The position numbers and the translations under genes are program-made. This document shows, one piece after another, positions 38,017 to 46,786 of a DNA stretch of 64,000 bases. The notes beneath the pieces were generated by a model. It worked only from the letters and a program-made list of their open reading frames with translations, did no database searches and was not told where the DNA came from. The DNA lies in the NCBI RefSeq assembly GCF_913063425.1, contig NZ_CAJXYK010000018.1:35307-99306 (forward strand). The letters run 5' to 3'. Within the stretch, counting starts at the first letter, position 1. Each line of letters opens with the position of its first letter. The DNA comes from an uncultured Thiohalocapsa sp. GTDB lineage: Bacteria; Pseudomonadota; Gammaproteobacteria; Chromatiales; Chromatiaceae.

Positions 38017-38442
38017 ATGGGCGGATTGGTGCGCTGGCTGCGTGCCAAGCACCCCAAGGCCCCGGCCGCGGAGCCCGTCGTCCGCCGCACCCGCCAGCGC
38101 ATCGCCCGCGAAGAGACCGGCAAGCAGATGGAGCGGCTGCGCGGCGGCGGCCGCGCCGTCATCCACGCCACCTTCACCGTTGAGCGCCCATCACCCGGCA
38201 TGGTGCGCCTGTCCCTGTTCTGCCCCGCCACCCCCGCCTTCCCCGAGGCCCTGCACATCGAGGTCAACCTGCGCGCCGAGCGCATTGCAGAAAGCTGGCG
38301 TGACCAATACGCCATGGAATCGGCCATGACCGCCTACGTCATGGGCACCCCCCTCAACTGGCAGAAGCAGCGCATCGGCGAAGAAGACGCCGCCCAGGAG
38401 ATCTGGGTGGTCTCCCTCAAGCCGTTTGCCATTTACAGCTGA
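38017..38442 (+). CDS. Hypothetical protein, possibly frameshifted at its 5' end
   Basis: 141 residues from ATG 38017; not recognised. Basic helical front (LVRWLRAKHPKAPAAEPVVR), then beta-rich part (AVIHATFTVERPSPGMVRLS, HIEVNLRAERIAESWRDQYA) and a well-formed end. Immediately upstream another frame (37922-38030) reads like protein (PEPEQLPCEVYVKDGDTCVA), and ATG 38017 has no good ribosome-binding site. A single-base indel near 38010-38020 would join the two. Could be a pseudogene. Confidence 0.4.
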   Translation: MGGLVRWLRAKHPKAPAAEPVVRRTRQRIAREETGKQMERLRGGGRAVIHATFTVERPSPGMVRLSLFCPATPAFPEALHIEVNLRAERIAESWRDQYAMESAMTAYVMGTPLNWQKQRIGEEDAAQEIWVVSLKPFAIYS

Positions 38443-38464
38443 CGCTGGACATTGAGCGAAGGCT

Positions 38465-38974
38465 TTAAGCGGCGATTGCCTTGCCAACAGCCGGGCTGCC
38501 CGGCGGCGCAGATGTCGCTGTTGTTGGTTTCTGGTGCTGCGCACATGCGCATCGCGAAATGCCCGCAACACCGCGTCCGTCCGGGTTTGGTACCCGGCGC
38601 CTTGGGCCTCGAGCCACGTCAGAACGTCGGCCTCGATCAGGATTCCATCCGAACGTGAGCGCACCTGCGTAGTCAGGGCTTCCAGCCCTGATTGTGTCAG
38701 GCCAGGATGGCCTGACTACGCAGTCAGCCGCCCGGGTGGTCGAAGTTACGATCAAGGCCAGAACGTCGTCATCGACGCCGAGCGCGAGCTGTGTCTTGGG
38801 TGTCGGCACCGGCAAGCCCTGATGAGCCAGCGCGTCCGCCCAGTCTTCCGGAGACGTCTCCGGGGCGTCTTCGGTGAGCAGGACGGCCGACTCTGGCTGG
38901 GGGCGAAGTCCGTCCCAGTCGGTGTTGCCGTCAGCGCCCTTTTCGGTAGCGCTGCGACCAAGCTTTTTGCTCAT
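38465..38974 (-). pseudogene. BrnA antitoxin remnant split by a MITE-like insertion
   Basis: The start (MSKKLGRSATEKGADGNTDW) and middle (TPKTQLALGVDDDVLA) match a BrnA-type antitoxin, and the C-terminal ribbon-helix-helix part (DVLTWLEAQGAGYQTRTDAV) is found in another frame beyond the insert. The insert adds 139 bases (131 plus an 8-bp duplication), not a multiple of three, which explains the frame change. DVL is read on both sides because the duplicated target encodes it. Confidence 0.7.
38629..38759. mobile_element. MITE-like element, 131 bp
   Basis: Flanked by an 8-bp direct repeat AGAACGTC (38621-38628 and 38760-38767). Imperfect terminal inverted repeats: GGCCTCGATCAG at the left and GGCCTTGATCGT when the right end is read in reverse. 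Its centre is a large palindrome TGCGTAGTCAGG (38666-38677) with CCTGACTACGCA (38711-38722), enclosing two smaller palindromes CAGGGCTTCCAGCCCTG and TCAGGCCAGGATGGCCTGA. No coding capacity. Inserted into a brnA gene. Confidence 0.7.
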
Positions 38975-39074
38975 GAGCTGCTGCCTTACGAGCTGAAATG
39001 AGTTGAGACTGGTCGCCCGCTGCGCCGCGGGGCATCCACACGACGAACAGGGCGACACCGTAGATCACTCCCAT
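38931..39074 (-). pseudogene. BrnT toxin remnant (C-terminal part)
   Basis: 47-residue frame whose end (QLISARKAAAHEQKAW) matches the conserved BrnT C-terminus, preceded by the strand GVIYGVALFVVWMP. The N-terminal half with the catalytic residues is missing: an in-frame stop lies directly upstream and nothing BrnT-like is seen before it. The frame overlaps the start of the brnA remnant, the usual brnTA arrangement. Confidence 0.55.
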
Positions 39075-39243
39075 CGTTCACGGGCACCACATGGACCGAT
39101 CCGCCGTTCTGTGCGCCGGTGTGAAGGTCCGCCGTCCCGTCAGGCGCGCAGACAGGGGTCGAATCGGGCTCGCCAAGCGGCCCTTGCGGCGTGTTCAATA
39201 GCGTCCCGGCCCCTGAGCAGCACGACCCCAACACGAGGCAGGG

Positions 39244-40191
39244 ATGGACGACCTCTACTTTCCACCCGTGGCGCGGTTTCGCTTCAGCGTCACCGCCACC
39301 ACCGCCGTCGAGCTGCCGCCCTACACCGGCTCCATGTGGCGCGGTGTACTGGCGACGGCGCTGCGCCAAAGCGTCTGCGTGCCGCGACAGCCCACCTGCG
39401 AGGGCTGTCTCATCACCGGCTTCTGCGCCTTCTATCGCTTCTTCGAGCAGGGCGCGCGTACCGACCCCGCCGAGCCGCGCTACGCGGACAACAGCCCGCC
39501 CTTCGTGCTGACGCCGCCGCCGGGCGACCGGACCCTGGCGCCGGGAGAGCCCCTTGCACTGTGCCTCACCATCATCGGCGACAGCATCGACTGGCTGCCC
39601 TACTGGATCTATGCCTTCCAGCGCGCCGGCGCGCTTGGCATCGGCCGCGGGCGCGGGCGCTTCGTGCTCACGCAGGTGGCGCAGGAGACCGCGCTCGGCA
39701 CCGATGCCTGGCGGCCCATCTGGCACCCCGGTGCCGACGACTGCACGCTGCTGGAGCCCGCCGCCGTACCCATCCCGGAGCCCCCCGCCGCCGCCGACAT
39801 CGCGCTGCTGACACCGCTGCGCATCAAGCGCCGGGGCGACTGGGTGACGCCGGCGGACTTCACCGCCGCCGAATTTCTGTATCACCTCTGCCGGCGTCTG
39901 GAGCGCTTGGAGGCCCAGTTCGGTCAGGGACAGCCAGGCAGGCTCTGGGACGCCCAGCGTGAGCGAATCCGCGCCCTGCCGCCCGCAACCACCGCGCTCA
40001 CCTGGCACGACTGGACCCGCTGGTCCTCACGCCAACAGCAGCACATGAAGCTCGGCGGCCTCATGGGCCGGTTCCGGCTGCCGAATGGCGCACTGGCGGA
40101 CCTGTGGCCGCTCATCTGGCTCGGCCAGTACCTGCACATCGGCAAGAACACCAGCTTCGGCCTTGGTGCATACCGTATTGCGGCGGAGTAA
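39244..40191 (+). CDS. cas6: CRISPR precrRNA-processing endoribonuclease Cas6
   Basis: 315 residues. RAMP-fold nuclease that cuts the array transcript within each repeat. Landmarks: the cysteine cluster CEGCLITGFCAFYRFFE (about 57-74) typical of this Cas6 family, the string WSSRQQQHMKLGGLMGRFRL, and the glycine-rich end HIGKNTSFGLGAYRI. It is the first gene of the cas operon; the next start is 86 bases away. Repeat and protein should be matched, since only one array is present. Start ATG 39244 after GAGGCAGGG. Confidence 0.88.
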   Translation: MDDLYFPPVARFRFSVTATTAVELPPYTGSMWRGVLATALRQSVCVPRQPTCEGCLITGFCAFYRFFEQGARTDPAEPRYADNSPPFVLTPPPGDRTLAPGEPLALCLTIIGDSIDWLPYWIYAFQRAGALGIGRGRGRFVLTQVAQETALGTDAWRPIWHPGADDCTLLEPAAVPIPEPPAAADIALLTPLRIKRRGDWVTPADFTAAEFLYHLCRRLERLEAQFGQGQPGRLWDAQRERIRALPPATTALTWHDWTRWSSRQQQHMKLGGLMGRFRLPNGALADLWPLIWLGQYLHIGKNTSFGLGAYRIAAE

Positions 40192-40277
40192 CCTAGCCCT
40201 GTCGTGCCCGGATGCAGACGCCGGGGCGAGCCGCCAAGGCGCCGCCGGTGCGCCGAACGGAGACACGGGAGACGCAC

Positions 40278-43214
40278 ATGGGACACATGTTGCTGCTGGC
40301 CCCGCGGGAGACACGGGACGCAATCCGAGACGCAGTGGGCGAGGCTTTCCATGAGCCCGGCCTCACAATCCCGGACCTGAGCCGGGACGGATACCCGGAC
40401 CTGGAGCCCGGCGACGCCCTGCCGCCGCAACAAGCCCTGGCGCTCGCCGGGCAGCACCCCAAGGCCGCACGCATCCTGATCGCAGCACTGCGCTGCACCG
40501 CGGCCCTCGCCCGGCTGCGGGACGCGGGCTATGCCGCCGAGCGCGCGGGCAACCGGGTCTACGGCGGCGATGCGAGCGCGCAAGAGATCGCCGCCCTGCC
40601 CGGTGACACCTTACTGGAGCAGCTGGTGGGCTGGGCCAGGGCAGACCCGCAGGCCGATCAGCTCGCCGACGCCCTCCACATCGAGGCCTGGCAACGCGAT
40701 GGCTGGGCCGGGCTCTCGGCCAAGGGTGTCGCCCCGCATGCCGCGATGCGGCTCGCGCCGACCCGGCCGCACCGCCAAATCATCGCCGCCGACGGCCCGC
40801 TCGTCATACGCCATGAGCTGGATGACCTCACCCTCGCGGTCATCGAAGCCGCGTCCCCGGCCCCATTGAGCAAGCCCGACGTTGCCGAGCTGATCCGCCT
40901 GCTCCAGCTCCCCACGGATACACTCGGCGACACGGGACAGCACACCGACAACTGCCCGGCCGCCGCGAACCCGGGCGACTATGCGTGGGCGCAGTGCCGC
41001 CACCAGCCCGTGCAACTGCGGCCCGTGCTGCTGCTGCACCAGCGCGGCGGCGAGGCGGGCCCCGCCAACACCGGCGCCATCGAATATCTCGGCGGTCGCG
41101 AGCATCTGCCTTGGCTCGCCCGGCTGCTCGCCGACCCGGCGCTGAGCCCGGCCTTCGACCTCTGCCTGACCGCTGGCCGCCACCGCGTTCGGCTGTGGGC
41201 GCAGCCCGCCGCCGGCACCGACGCCGCACAGGTGGACGCCCTGATCTCGCGCCTGCTGCAGGTGGTGCTGGTCACCGGCCGCCCGCTGCGGGAGTACAGC
41301 TGTACCTTCTACCTGCCGCTGGACCTGTATCTCGACGACGAGCTGCTGCGCCCCGAGCAGTCCCCACCGGCGAGCCTGACACCGCCGGCACCGATCGAGC
41401 GGCACCGCATCGCCGGCGGCGCGCAGGCGGCGATGCGGCTGCGGGACGTCATCGATGCGGCGGACCACAGCGATAACCACCGCGCGCTCGCGTGCCGGCT
41501 GTCGCGGCTGCAATTCGCACCGCACGAGAAGGTCGTGCCGGATGGCGTCACGGGCGAGCAGCTCGCCGAGGCCCAGGCCATCCTCTATTTTCTGCCGGCG
41601 CTTCAGGCCCGGGTCTTCGACACCGCCGACGAAGCCCGCGCGGAGGCCGACCACGGCGACCAGTCCCACCACGACGGCATCCGCCACTGGCGCCTGCCGC
41701 AGGATGCGGTCCGGGGCGCCGAGCTGAAGGTCTTGTTCGACGCCGACCCGCGCGCAGCACCGCACCACGGCATCGACGAGATCACCGCCGCCGTGCAGGA
41801 CATCTCTCTGTTCGGCTACACCAACGGCCTGCATGTGCTCGCCGTGCGGGTGGGCTTTGCGGATGCCGAGGCCCGGCAGGCCCGCTGCTTCGCCGGCACC
41901 GGTGCGGACTGGTGGCATCCGCTGCTCGGCTGGCGGTCCGCGCCGGTGTCGGCGCCGGGGCAAGGCTGGGACACCCTCGACCAGGACCACCAGACCTGCC
42001 GCGCGCCGAACCCGGAGCGGCTCCAGGCCGAGCGCTGGCTCACCTTCACCAAAGGCGCACGCCTGCTGCGCCCAGCCTTCGCCCAGCAGGGTCTGGAGAA
42101 GAAGATCCAGCGCGTGCGTCTGCGGCTCGGCGACGCCGACCCCGAATTCCATCGCGAGGCCCTGTCGCCGGTACTGCTGCACCTGCTGACCCGGCTCACG
42201 GGCTGGGACTTCTCGTCCCCGTCCTCGGAGCAGCACAGGCGCCTCCTTCAGATCCGCGACGACCGCATGGTGGTGAACGTCGCCTACGCCCTTGCCGGAC
42301 CACCGCCGTCCGCAGACCCTGCCGCACGCGACGCCCTGGAGCGGCTGTTCAGCCTGGCGTTGTTCGTGGACCAAGCCGCGGACGGCGTCGCCTCCCAGGG
42401 TGGCTATGCCTACGACCGCGACTTCACGCGCGCGCAGCTCGCCGCATGCGTCAATCGGCGCTGGGCCGGGCTCGGCAGCCTCTACGGCTCCACCCAATAC
42501 TCACAGGCGGCGCTCGGCGTCGGCGACTACTTCGCAGGCCCCGTGGCCCGGCTACACGTACCCGACATCCACGGCCGCCTGCTCCTGCTGGTGCTCTGCC
42601 ACGACCTGACGCTCACCTGGCTGGACCGCTGCATCACCCGCATCACCCACAACCTGGGCGGGCTGGAGCCGGCGCCCGTCACCGAGCCCGAGCCGCTGGA
42701 CGCAGTCGCGGCCCAGCTCGCCGGCTTCCAGCAGCGCTTCATCCGCTTCACCAACGACCACTGGTTCCGCACCGTCACGGCCCAGACCCAGGGCCTGGAG
42801 ACCCACCGGCTCATGACCCGCGCCTTCGGGCTCGACGCGAAATACGAGCTGGTAAAGGACAAGATCGAGCGCTCCCACGACAGCATCGGCCAGCTCCGCG
42901 ACCGCGTGCGGGACGACGAATCCCACCACCAGACGCGGCTCGCCACGGCGCTCGGCCGCTGGGGACCACCGCTCGCCCTCGCGGCGCTGCTGCTCGCCCT
43001 GCTTCAGATCCCAGCCCACACCGCGGACACCCTGAACGCCCTCGAGACCTACCACCTGGTGCGTACCAAGCTCCGCGCCCTGGAGCTGGGGGCTTTCCTG
43101 CGGGCCAACTGGAACTTCGTCGCCGCAGCCGGCGTGCTCGCTTTTGCCGTCATTGTCTGGCTGGTGAAGCGCCCCGGCCACGCCGACCGTCACCGCGGCC
43201 GCCGGCGCCGCTGA
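40278..43214 (+). CDS. CRISPR-locus membrane protein with CorA-like C-terminus, 978 aa
   Basis: Not a known cas gene. About 890 soluble residues precede a helical stalk (FTNDHWFRTVTAQTQGLETH, then YELVKDKIERSHDSIGQLRD) and two C-terminal membrane helices (about 896-912 and 944-965), ending in a basic tail. This order (soluble domain, long helices, two helices at the end) is that of CorA-type channels, but the GMN pore motif is absent and similarity is only my reading. It sits between cas6 and cas10 in a tight operon, so it is probably the effector or membrane anchor of the system. CorA-like proteins occur in some type III loci and respond to signal nucleotides. No HEPN, CARF or nuclease motif seen. 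Confidence 0.75.
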   Translation: MGHMLLLAPRETRDAIRDAVGEAFHEPGLTIPDLSRDGYPDLEPGDALPPQQALALAGQHPKAARILIAALRCTAALARLRDAGYAAERAGNRVYGGDASAQEIAALPGDTLLEQLVGWARADPQADQLADALHIEAWQRDGWAGLSAKGVAPHAAMRLAPTRPHRQIIAADGPLVIRHELDDLTLAVIEAASPAPLSKPDVAELIRLLQLPTDTLGDTGQHTDNCPAAANPGDYAWAQCRHQPVQLRPVLLLHQRGGEAGPANTGAIEYLGGREHLPWLARLLADPALSPAFDLCLTAGRHRVRLWAQPAAGTDAAQVDALISRLLQVVLVTGRPLREYSCTFYLPLDLYLDDELLRPEQSPPASLTPPAPIERHRIAGGAQAAMRLRDVIDAADHSDNHRALACRLSRLQFAPHEKVVPDGVTGEQLAEAQAILYFLPALQARVFDTADEARAEADHGDQSHHDGIRHWRLPQDAVRGAELKVLFDADPRAAPHHGIDEITAAVQDISLFGYTNGLHVLAVRVGFADAEARQARCFAGTGADWWHPLLGWRSAPVSAPGQGWDTLDQDHQTCRAPNPERLQAERWLTFTKGARLLRPAFAQQGLEKKIQRVRLRLGDADPEFHREALSPVLLHLLTRLTGWDFSSPSSEQHRRLLQIRDDRMVVNVAYALAGPPPSADPAARDALERLFSLALFVDQAADGVASQGGYAYDRDFTRAQLAACVNRRWAGLGSLYGSTQYSQAALGVGDYFAGPVARLHVPDIHGRLLLLVLCHDLTLTWLDRCITRITHNLGGLEPAPVTEPEPLDAVAAQLAGFQQRFIRFTNDHWFRTVTAQTQGLETHRLMTRAFGLDAKYELVKDKIERSHDSIGQLRDRVRDDESHHQTRLATALGRWGPPLALAALLLALLQIPAHTADTLNALETYHLVRTKLRALELGAFLRANWNFVAAAGVLAFAVIVWLVKRPGHADRHRGRRRR

Positions 43215-43226
43215 GGAGACCTGCCC

Positions 43227-44843
43227 ATGACGGCACATCTGCTGCGCATCGAGGCCATTAACCTGGACCAGGTGCTGGCCGACACCGACCAGCTGAGCGT
43301 TATCCGCGGCGGCGGCCTGCTTGCGCTGCACGCCGTGCAACTGCGCGACCCCGCCGGCACCCGGCCCCTCCCGGTCCGCATCGACAGCGACGCCGGCCCC
43401 CTCGACGTGGCGCTGGAGTCCATCTCCCTCGGCGCCTCCGTCGGCCTTTACCGCTTTGCGCTGCCCGCCGGCCGGGCGGCCCTCGCGGCACGCGTGGTGG
43501 ACAGCGTCGCCGAACAGCTCGGCAGCCATTACCCCCACCACAACTGCGTCGTCGACAGCGAGCCCTTGGGCGACGACCCCGCCGATTTCCGCAAGGCCCG
43601 GGAGCGGCTCATCGCCCGGCAGCGCCTGCGCCAGCTCCGCCAGCCGACGCCGGTGCTGGTCGCCGAGCCCGGCCCATGCCCCTGCGCCTGGGACGACCTG
43701 CGCCCGGCCGCCGTCGAGCAGCCGCGCAAGCCGGGCGCCGACGGCGATGCGCGCTCGGCCTGGCTCAGCGCCTCCGTGCACCACCGCTATGCCTATGGTC
43801 GGGAGCAGAAACAGGGCTTTCTCAACGACACCACCGGGCTCGACCTCCAGTACACCGAGGATTTCGAGACCCTCGCCGGTCGCTTCCACGACCGTCGGCT
43901 CCAGCACAAGCTCGCGGTGCTCTACTTCGACGGCAATGATTTCGGCAAGCTGCAAGCCGGCTGCCACAGCCGGGCGTCGCTGAAGGCGTTCGACGACCAG
44001 CTCCGCGCGGCACGCAAACTGCTGCTGCGCCGGCTGCTGAATCACCTGGCCGGCAATGACGACGCCTTCTACCGGCCCCCGGACCAGCCCGACACGGAGC
44101 CGCGCCTGCGCTTCGAGCTGCTGCTCTGGGGCGGCGACGAGCTGCTGTTCGTGGTGCCCGCCTGGCTCGGGCTCGACGCCCTGTTCTGCACCTACCGCGC
44201 CATGGCCGACTGGACCTGGCAGGACCCGCAGGCGTGCGCGCCCTCCGGCAAGCCCCCGCCTCCCAAACACCTCACCCATGCCGGTGCGCTCATCTTCTGC
44301 GACCGCAAGACCCCCATCGACCGCATGACCCAGCTCGCCCGCGACCTCGCCGAGCAGGGCGTCAAGGCGGCCCCGCACGGCGGCCGTGACCACAACCTGT
44401 TCGAATACCTGATCCTGGAGTCCATCGACTTCCCCGCCGAGCCGCCGGCGACCTATTTCAGGCGCCGCTATCGCCACCTGAGCAGCGAGCGCCGCCCCCT
44501 GTCGCCGCTGCCCGAGGCCGCCGCCTGCATCGCCGAGCTGGCCCGGCTGCGCGACGCCGGTCGCATCCCCCACGGCCCCCTGCACGAGGGCGCCCTGCGC
44601 ATCGCCCGCGGCGACGACTGCGCGGCGCCGGCCGACGCCGCCGGAGCGCTGATGGCGGACCTGGAGCGCCGCGTCGCCGCCGCCGGCGACGACGCCGAGC
44701 GCGACCTGACACAGCTCACGGCCACGCTCAAGCGGCTCTTCCCGCAGGAGCGGCAGACGGATGCCTGGCGCTGGGTGCACCTGGCGGAGCTCTGGGACTA
44801 CCTCGGCCCGCGCCGGCCCGCACGCGCGGAAGGCGGCGCATGA
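43227..44843 (+). CDS. Short Cas10-like protein without HD domain
   Basis: 538 residues (normal Cas10 is about 700-900). The palm-domain motifs are present: LYFDGNDFGKLQ near residues 232-243 and WGGDELLFV with GGDE at 302-305, so the cyclase site looks intact. No HD nuclease motif precedes it; residues 1-150 are another alpha/beta part, and a CPC pair near 150 may be a reduced zinc site. If active it would make cyclic oligoadenylate or a related signal on target RNA binding. Its stop overlaps the next start by 4 bases (ATGA). Confidence 0.75.
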   Translation: MTAHLLRIEAINLDQVLADTDQLSVIRGGGLLALHAVQLRDPAGTRPLPVRIDSDAGPLDVALESISLGASVGLYRFALPAGRAALAARVVDSVAEQLGSHYPHHNCVVDSEPLGDDPADFRKARERLIARQRLRQLRQPTPVLVAEPGPCPCAWDDLRPAAVEQPRKPGADGDARSAWLSASVHHRYAYGREQKQGFLNDTTGLDLQYTEDFETLAGRFHDRRLQHKLAVLYFDGNDFGKLQAGCHSRASLKAFDDQLRAARKLLLRRLLNHLAGNDDAFYRPPDQPDTEPRLRFELLLWGGDELLFVVPAWLGLDALFCTYRAMADWTWQDPQACAPSGKPPPPKHLTHAGALIFCDRKTPIDRMTQLARDLAEQGVKAAPHGGRDHNLFEYLILESIDFPAEPPATYFRRRYRHLSSERRPLSPLPEAAACIAELARLRDAGRIPHGPLHEGALRIARGDDCAAPADAAGALMADLERRVAAAGDDAERDLTQLTATLKRLFPQERQTDAWRWVHLAELWDYLGPRRPARAEGGA

Positions 44844-46786
44844 CCCGTCACCGCTTCACCGTCACACTGGACGTGCAGGGGCCGGTGCTGAGCCGCGCCG
44901 TCGCCACCGGCGGCCTCGGCATCGACGCCCTGGCGCTGCGCGACCGCCACGGCCGGCCCGCCCTGCCGGGCACGCTGCTGCGCGGCATGCTGCGCCACGC
45001 CTGGGGCGACATCGGCGTGGCGCCGAGCCTGGTGCAACAGTACCTGGGCGGCGACGTCGAGAGCGCGCTGAAGCCCGACAAGGAGCCGGACGCCTATCGC
45101 CTGCCGCGCGCCCCACTGCGCTTCGCGGAGCACTTCATCGCCGACCCCGCCGACGCCCGCGCGGGCTTCCGCCACCGCATCCGTGTGGAGCCGGACACCG
45201 GCGCCGTCACCGGCGGCGGGCTGGTGCTCATCGAGAGCCTGTTCGCCCCCGGGCAGCGCGTGCGCTTTACGGGCTGGGTGGAGCTGCGCCTGCCCGCCGA
45301 TGCCGATGCCGATGCCGCCGCCGGCGCAACGACGGACGCCCACCGGGAGGTCGATGCCGACCATCTCCGCCGGCTCCGCCGCCTGCTGGAGAAGGGCTTC
45401 GCCTGGCTGCCGGCGGTGGGGGCGCACAAGGGCGTCGGCTTCGGCCGGGTGCTCGGGGCGCAGGTGGCGGTCGCCTGCGCCCATACACCCGCCCCGGCCG
45501 CGGGCCGCCCGGCGGCACCGAGCATCCTCCCGGCCGCGCTGCGCGCTGTGCCGGAGGGGGCCGCCAGCGCCCCCTTTGCCGTCGGCCTCAAGCTGCTGCC
45601 GGAGGCGCCGTTCTGCTTTCCGCTGCCGGGGCCCAAGGGCAGCCTCGGCAACCGTTTCCGCAGCGCCGACGCCATCCCCGGCGCCGCACTCAAGGCCGCG
45701 CTGGCGGCGGTGTGGCCGGCGGGCCGGCTGCGCGCGCGCTACTTCGACAGCATGCGCATCACCCAGGCCCTGCCCGCGCAAGGCGAGCAGCGCCCACTGG
45801 CCGTCCCGGCGAGCCTCGCCGTGGTGGGCGCGACCAGCCACGCACAGTTGGCGGACTTCGCCCTGCACCCGGCAAGCGCGCTGAAGCAGGACCCGGCGCC
45901 GCGCTTCGCCCCCGACTGGAAGGCGCCCGAGCGGCGCCGTGCCCGGAGCCGCTGCGGCTGGCCGGACCCACCGCCCGAGCGGGCGCTGGTGGTGCGCAAC
46001 GCCATCGACCCCGAGCGCGGCACCGTGCGCTTCAACCGCGCCGCCGACGGCGGCCTGCTCTTCTCTATGGAAACCGTGGTGCCGGACGGCTGCCTCTGGC
46101 TCGCCAACCTGAGCATCCCCGATGTCGCCGCCGCGGATCGCGTGCCCCTGCTGGACCTGCTGGAGTCGCTGCTGAAGCCCGGCCTCGGCCCCCTCGGCAA
46201 GACCAGGGTCTTCGCCGCCGTGGAGGCGGCGGCGGCGCCCTGGCGCCTGCGCGGCACCGGCGTGCACGACCGGTTGCTGCTGGACGACGGCCGCTGCGTG
46301 CTGAGCCTGCAATCCCGGGCCCTGCTGCTGCCGCGCGGGCTGGCCATCCCGTGCGTCAACGGCGGGGCGGCCCTGGCCCAAGCCTATGCCGCAGCCTTTC
46401 ATGACCTCTCCGGCGGCAGCCTGGCGCTTCAGGACCATTTCGCCACCGAGGCCTTCGGCGGCGGCAACTACTGGTGGCACGACGCGCGCCGCCGCGCCGA
46501 GCCCTACCAGCCCGTGCTCCTCACCGAGCCCGGCAGCGTGTTCGTGCTCCAGGCCGCCGCCGGCCGGCACGCGCAGGCCCGGCAATGCCTGGCGGAGTGG
46601 CTCGACCGCGGCATTCCACCCCGCGGGCTGCCGCTGCTCGGCGGTGCGCAGGCGGCGCCGCCCGCGTGGCGCCAGAACCCCTGGCTGCGCGAGAACGGCT
46701 GCGGCGAGGTGGCCCTGAACAGCAGCCTGCACCTGGACGCGCCGCCACCGGCCACTGGTGTCTTTGCAGAGACGGAGCAGCCATGA
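44840..46786 (+). CDS. Two-domain RAMP protein (Cas7-like + Csx10/Cas5-like)
   Basis: 648 residues. First half is a Cas7-type RAMP: LPGTLLRGMLRHAW (34-47) and GAHKGVGFGRVLG (about 193-205), the usual beta-turn and glycine loops. Second half has another RAMP layout (IPGAALKAALAAVW, VRFNRAADGGLLFSMETVVP, GLGPLGKTRVF) recalling Csx10, the Cas5-like subunit of subtype III-D. It should form part of the crRNA-binding backbone. Starts and ends with 4-base ATGA overlaps with its neighbours, a sign of translational coupling. Confidence 0.75.
   Translation: MTRHRFTVTLDVQGPVLSRAVATGGLGIDALALRDRHGRPALPGTLLRGMLRHAWGDIGVAPSLVQQYLGGDVESALKPDKEPDAYRLPRAPLRFAEHFIADPADARAGFRHRIRVEPDTGAVTGGGLVLIESLFAPGQRVRFTGWVELRLPADADADAAAGATTDAHREVDADHLRRLRRLLEKGFAWLPAVGAHKGVGFGRVLGAQVAVACAHTPAPAAGRPAAPSILPAALRAVPEGAASAPFAVGLKLLPEAPFCFPLPGPKGSLGNRFRSADAIPGAALKAALAAVWPAGRLRARYFDSMRITQALPAQGEQRPLAVPASLAVVGATSHAQLADFALHPASALKQDPAPRFAPDWKAPERRRARSRCGWPDPPPERALVVRNAIDPERGTVRFNRAADGGLLFSMETVVPDGCLWLANLSIPDVAAADRVPLLDLLESLLKPGLGPLGKTRVFAAVEAAAAPWRLRGTGVHDRLLLDDGRCVLSLQSRALLLPRGLAIPCVNGGAALAQAYAAAFHDLSGGSLALQDHFATEAFGGGNYWWHDARRRAEPYQPVLLTEPGSVFVLQAAAGRHAQARQCLAEWLDRGIPPRGLPLLGGAQAAPPAWRQNPWLRENGCGEVALNSSLHLDAPPPATGVFAETEQP

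Noticed and set aside
39003..39962. 319-aa plus-strand frame overlapping cas6
   Set aside because: Arg/Ala-rich translation without motifs; the overlapping frame at 39244 has full Cas6 landmarks.
40278..43214. Assigning the 978-aa protein as a true CorA magnesium transporter
   Set aside because: The GMN motif between the two last helices is missing and the soluble domain is far larger than CorA.
42552..44780. 742-aa open frame on the minus strand over the Cas10-like gene
   Set aside because: No family content, opposite to the motif-bearing Cas10 frame and operon direction.
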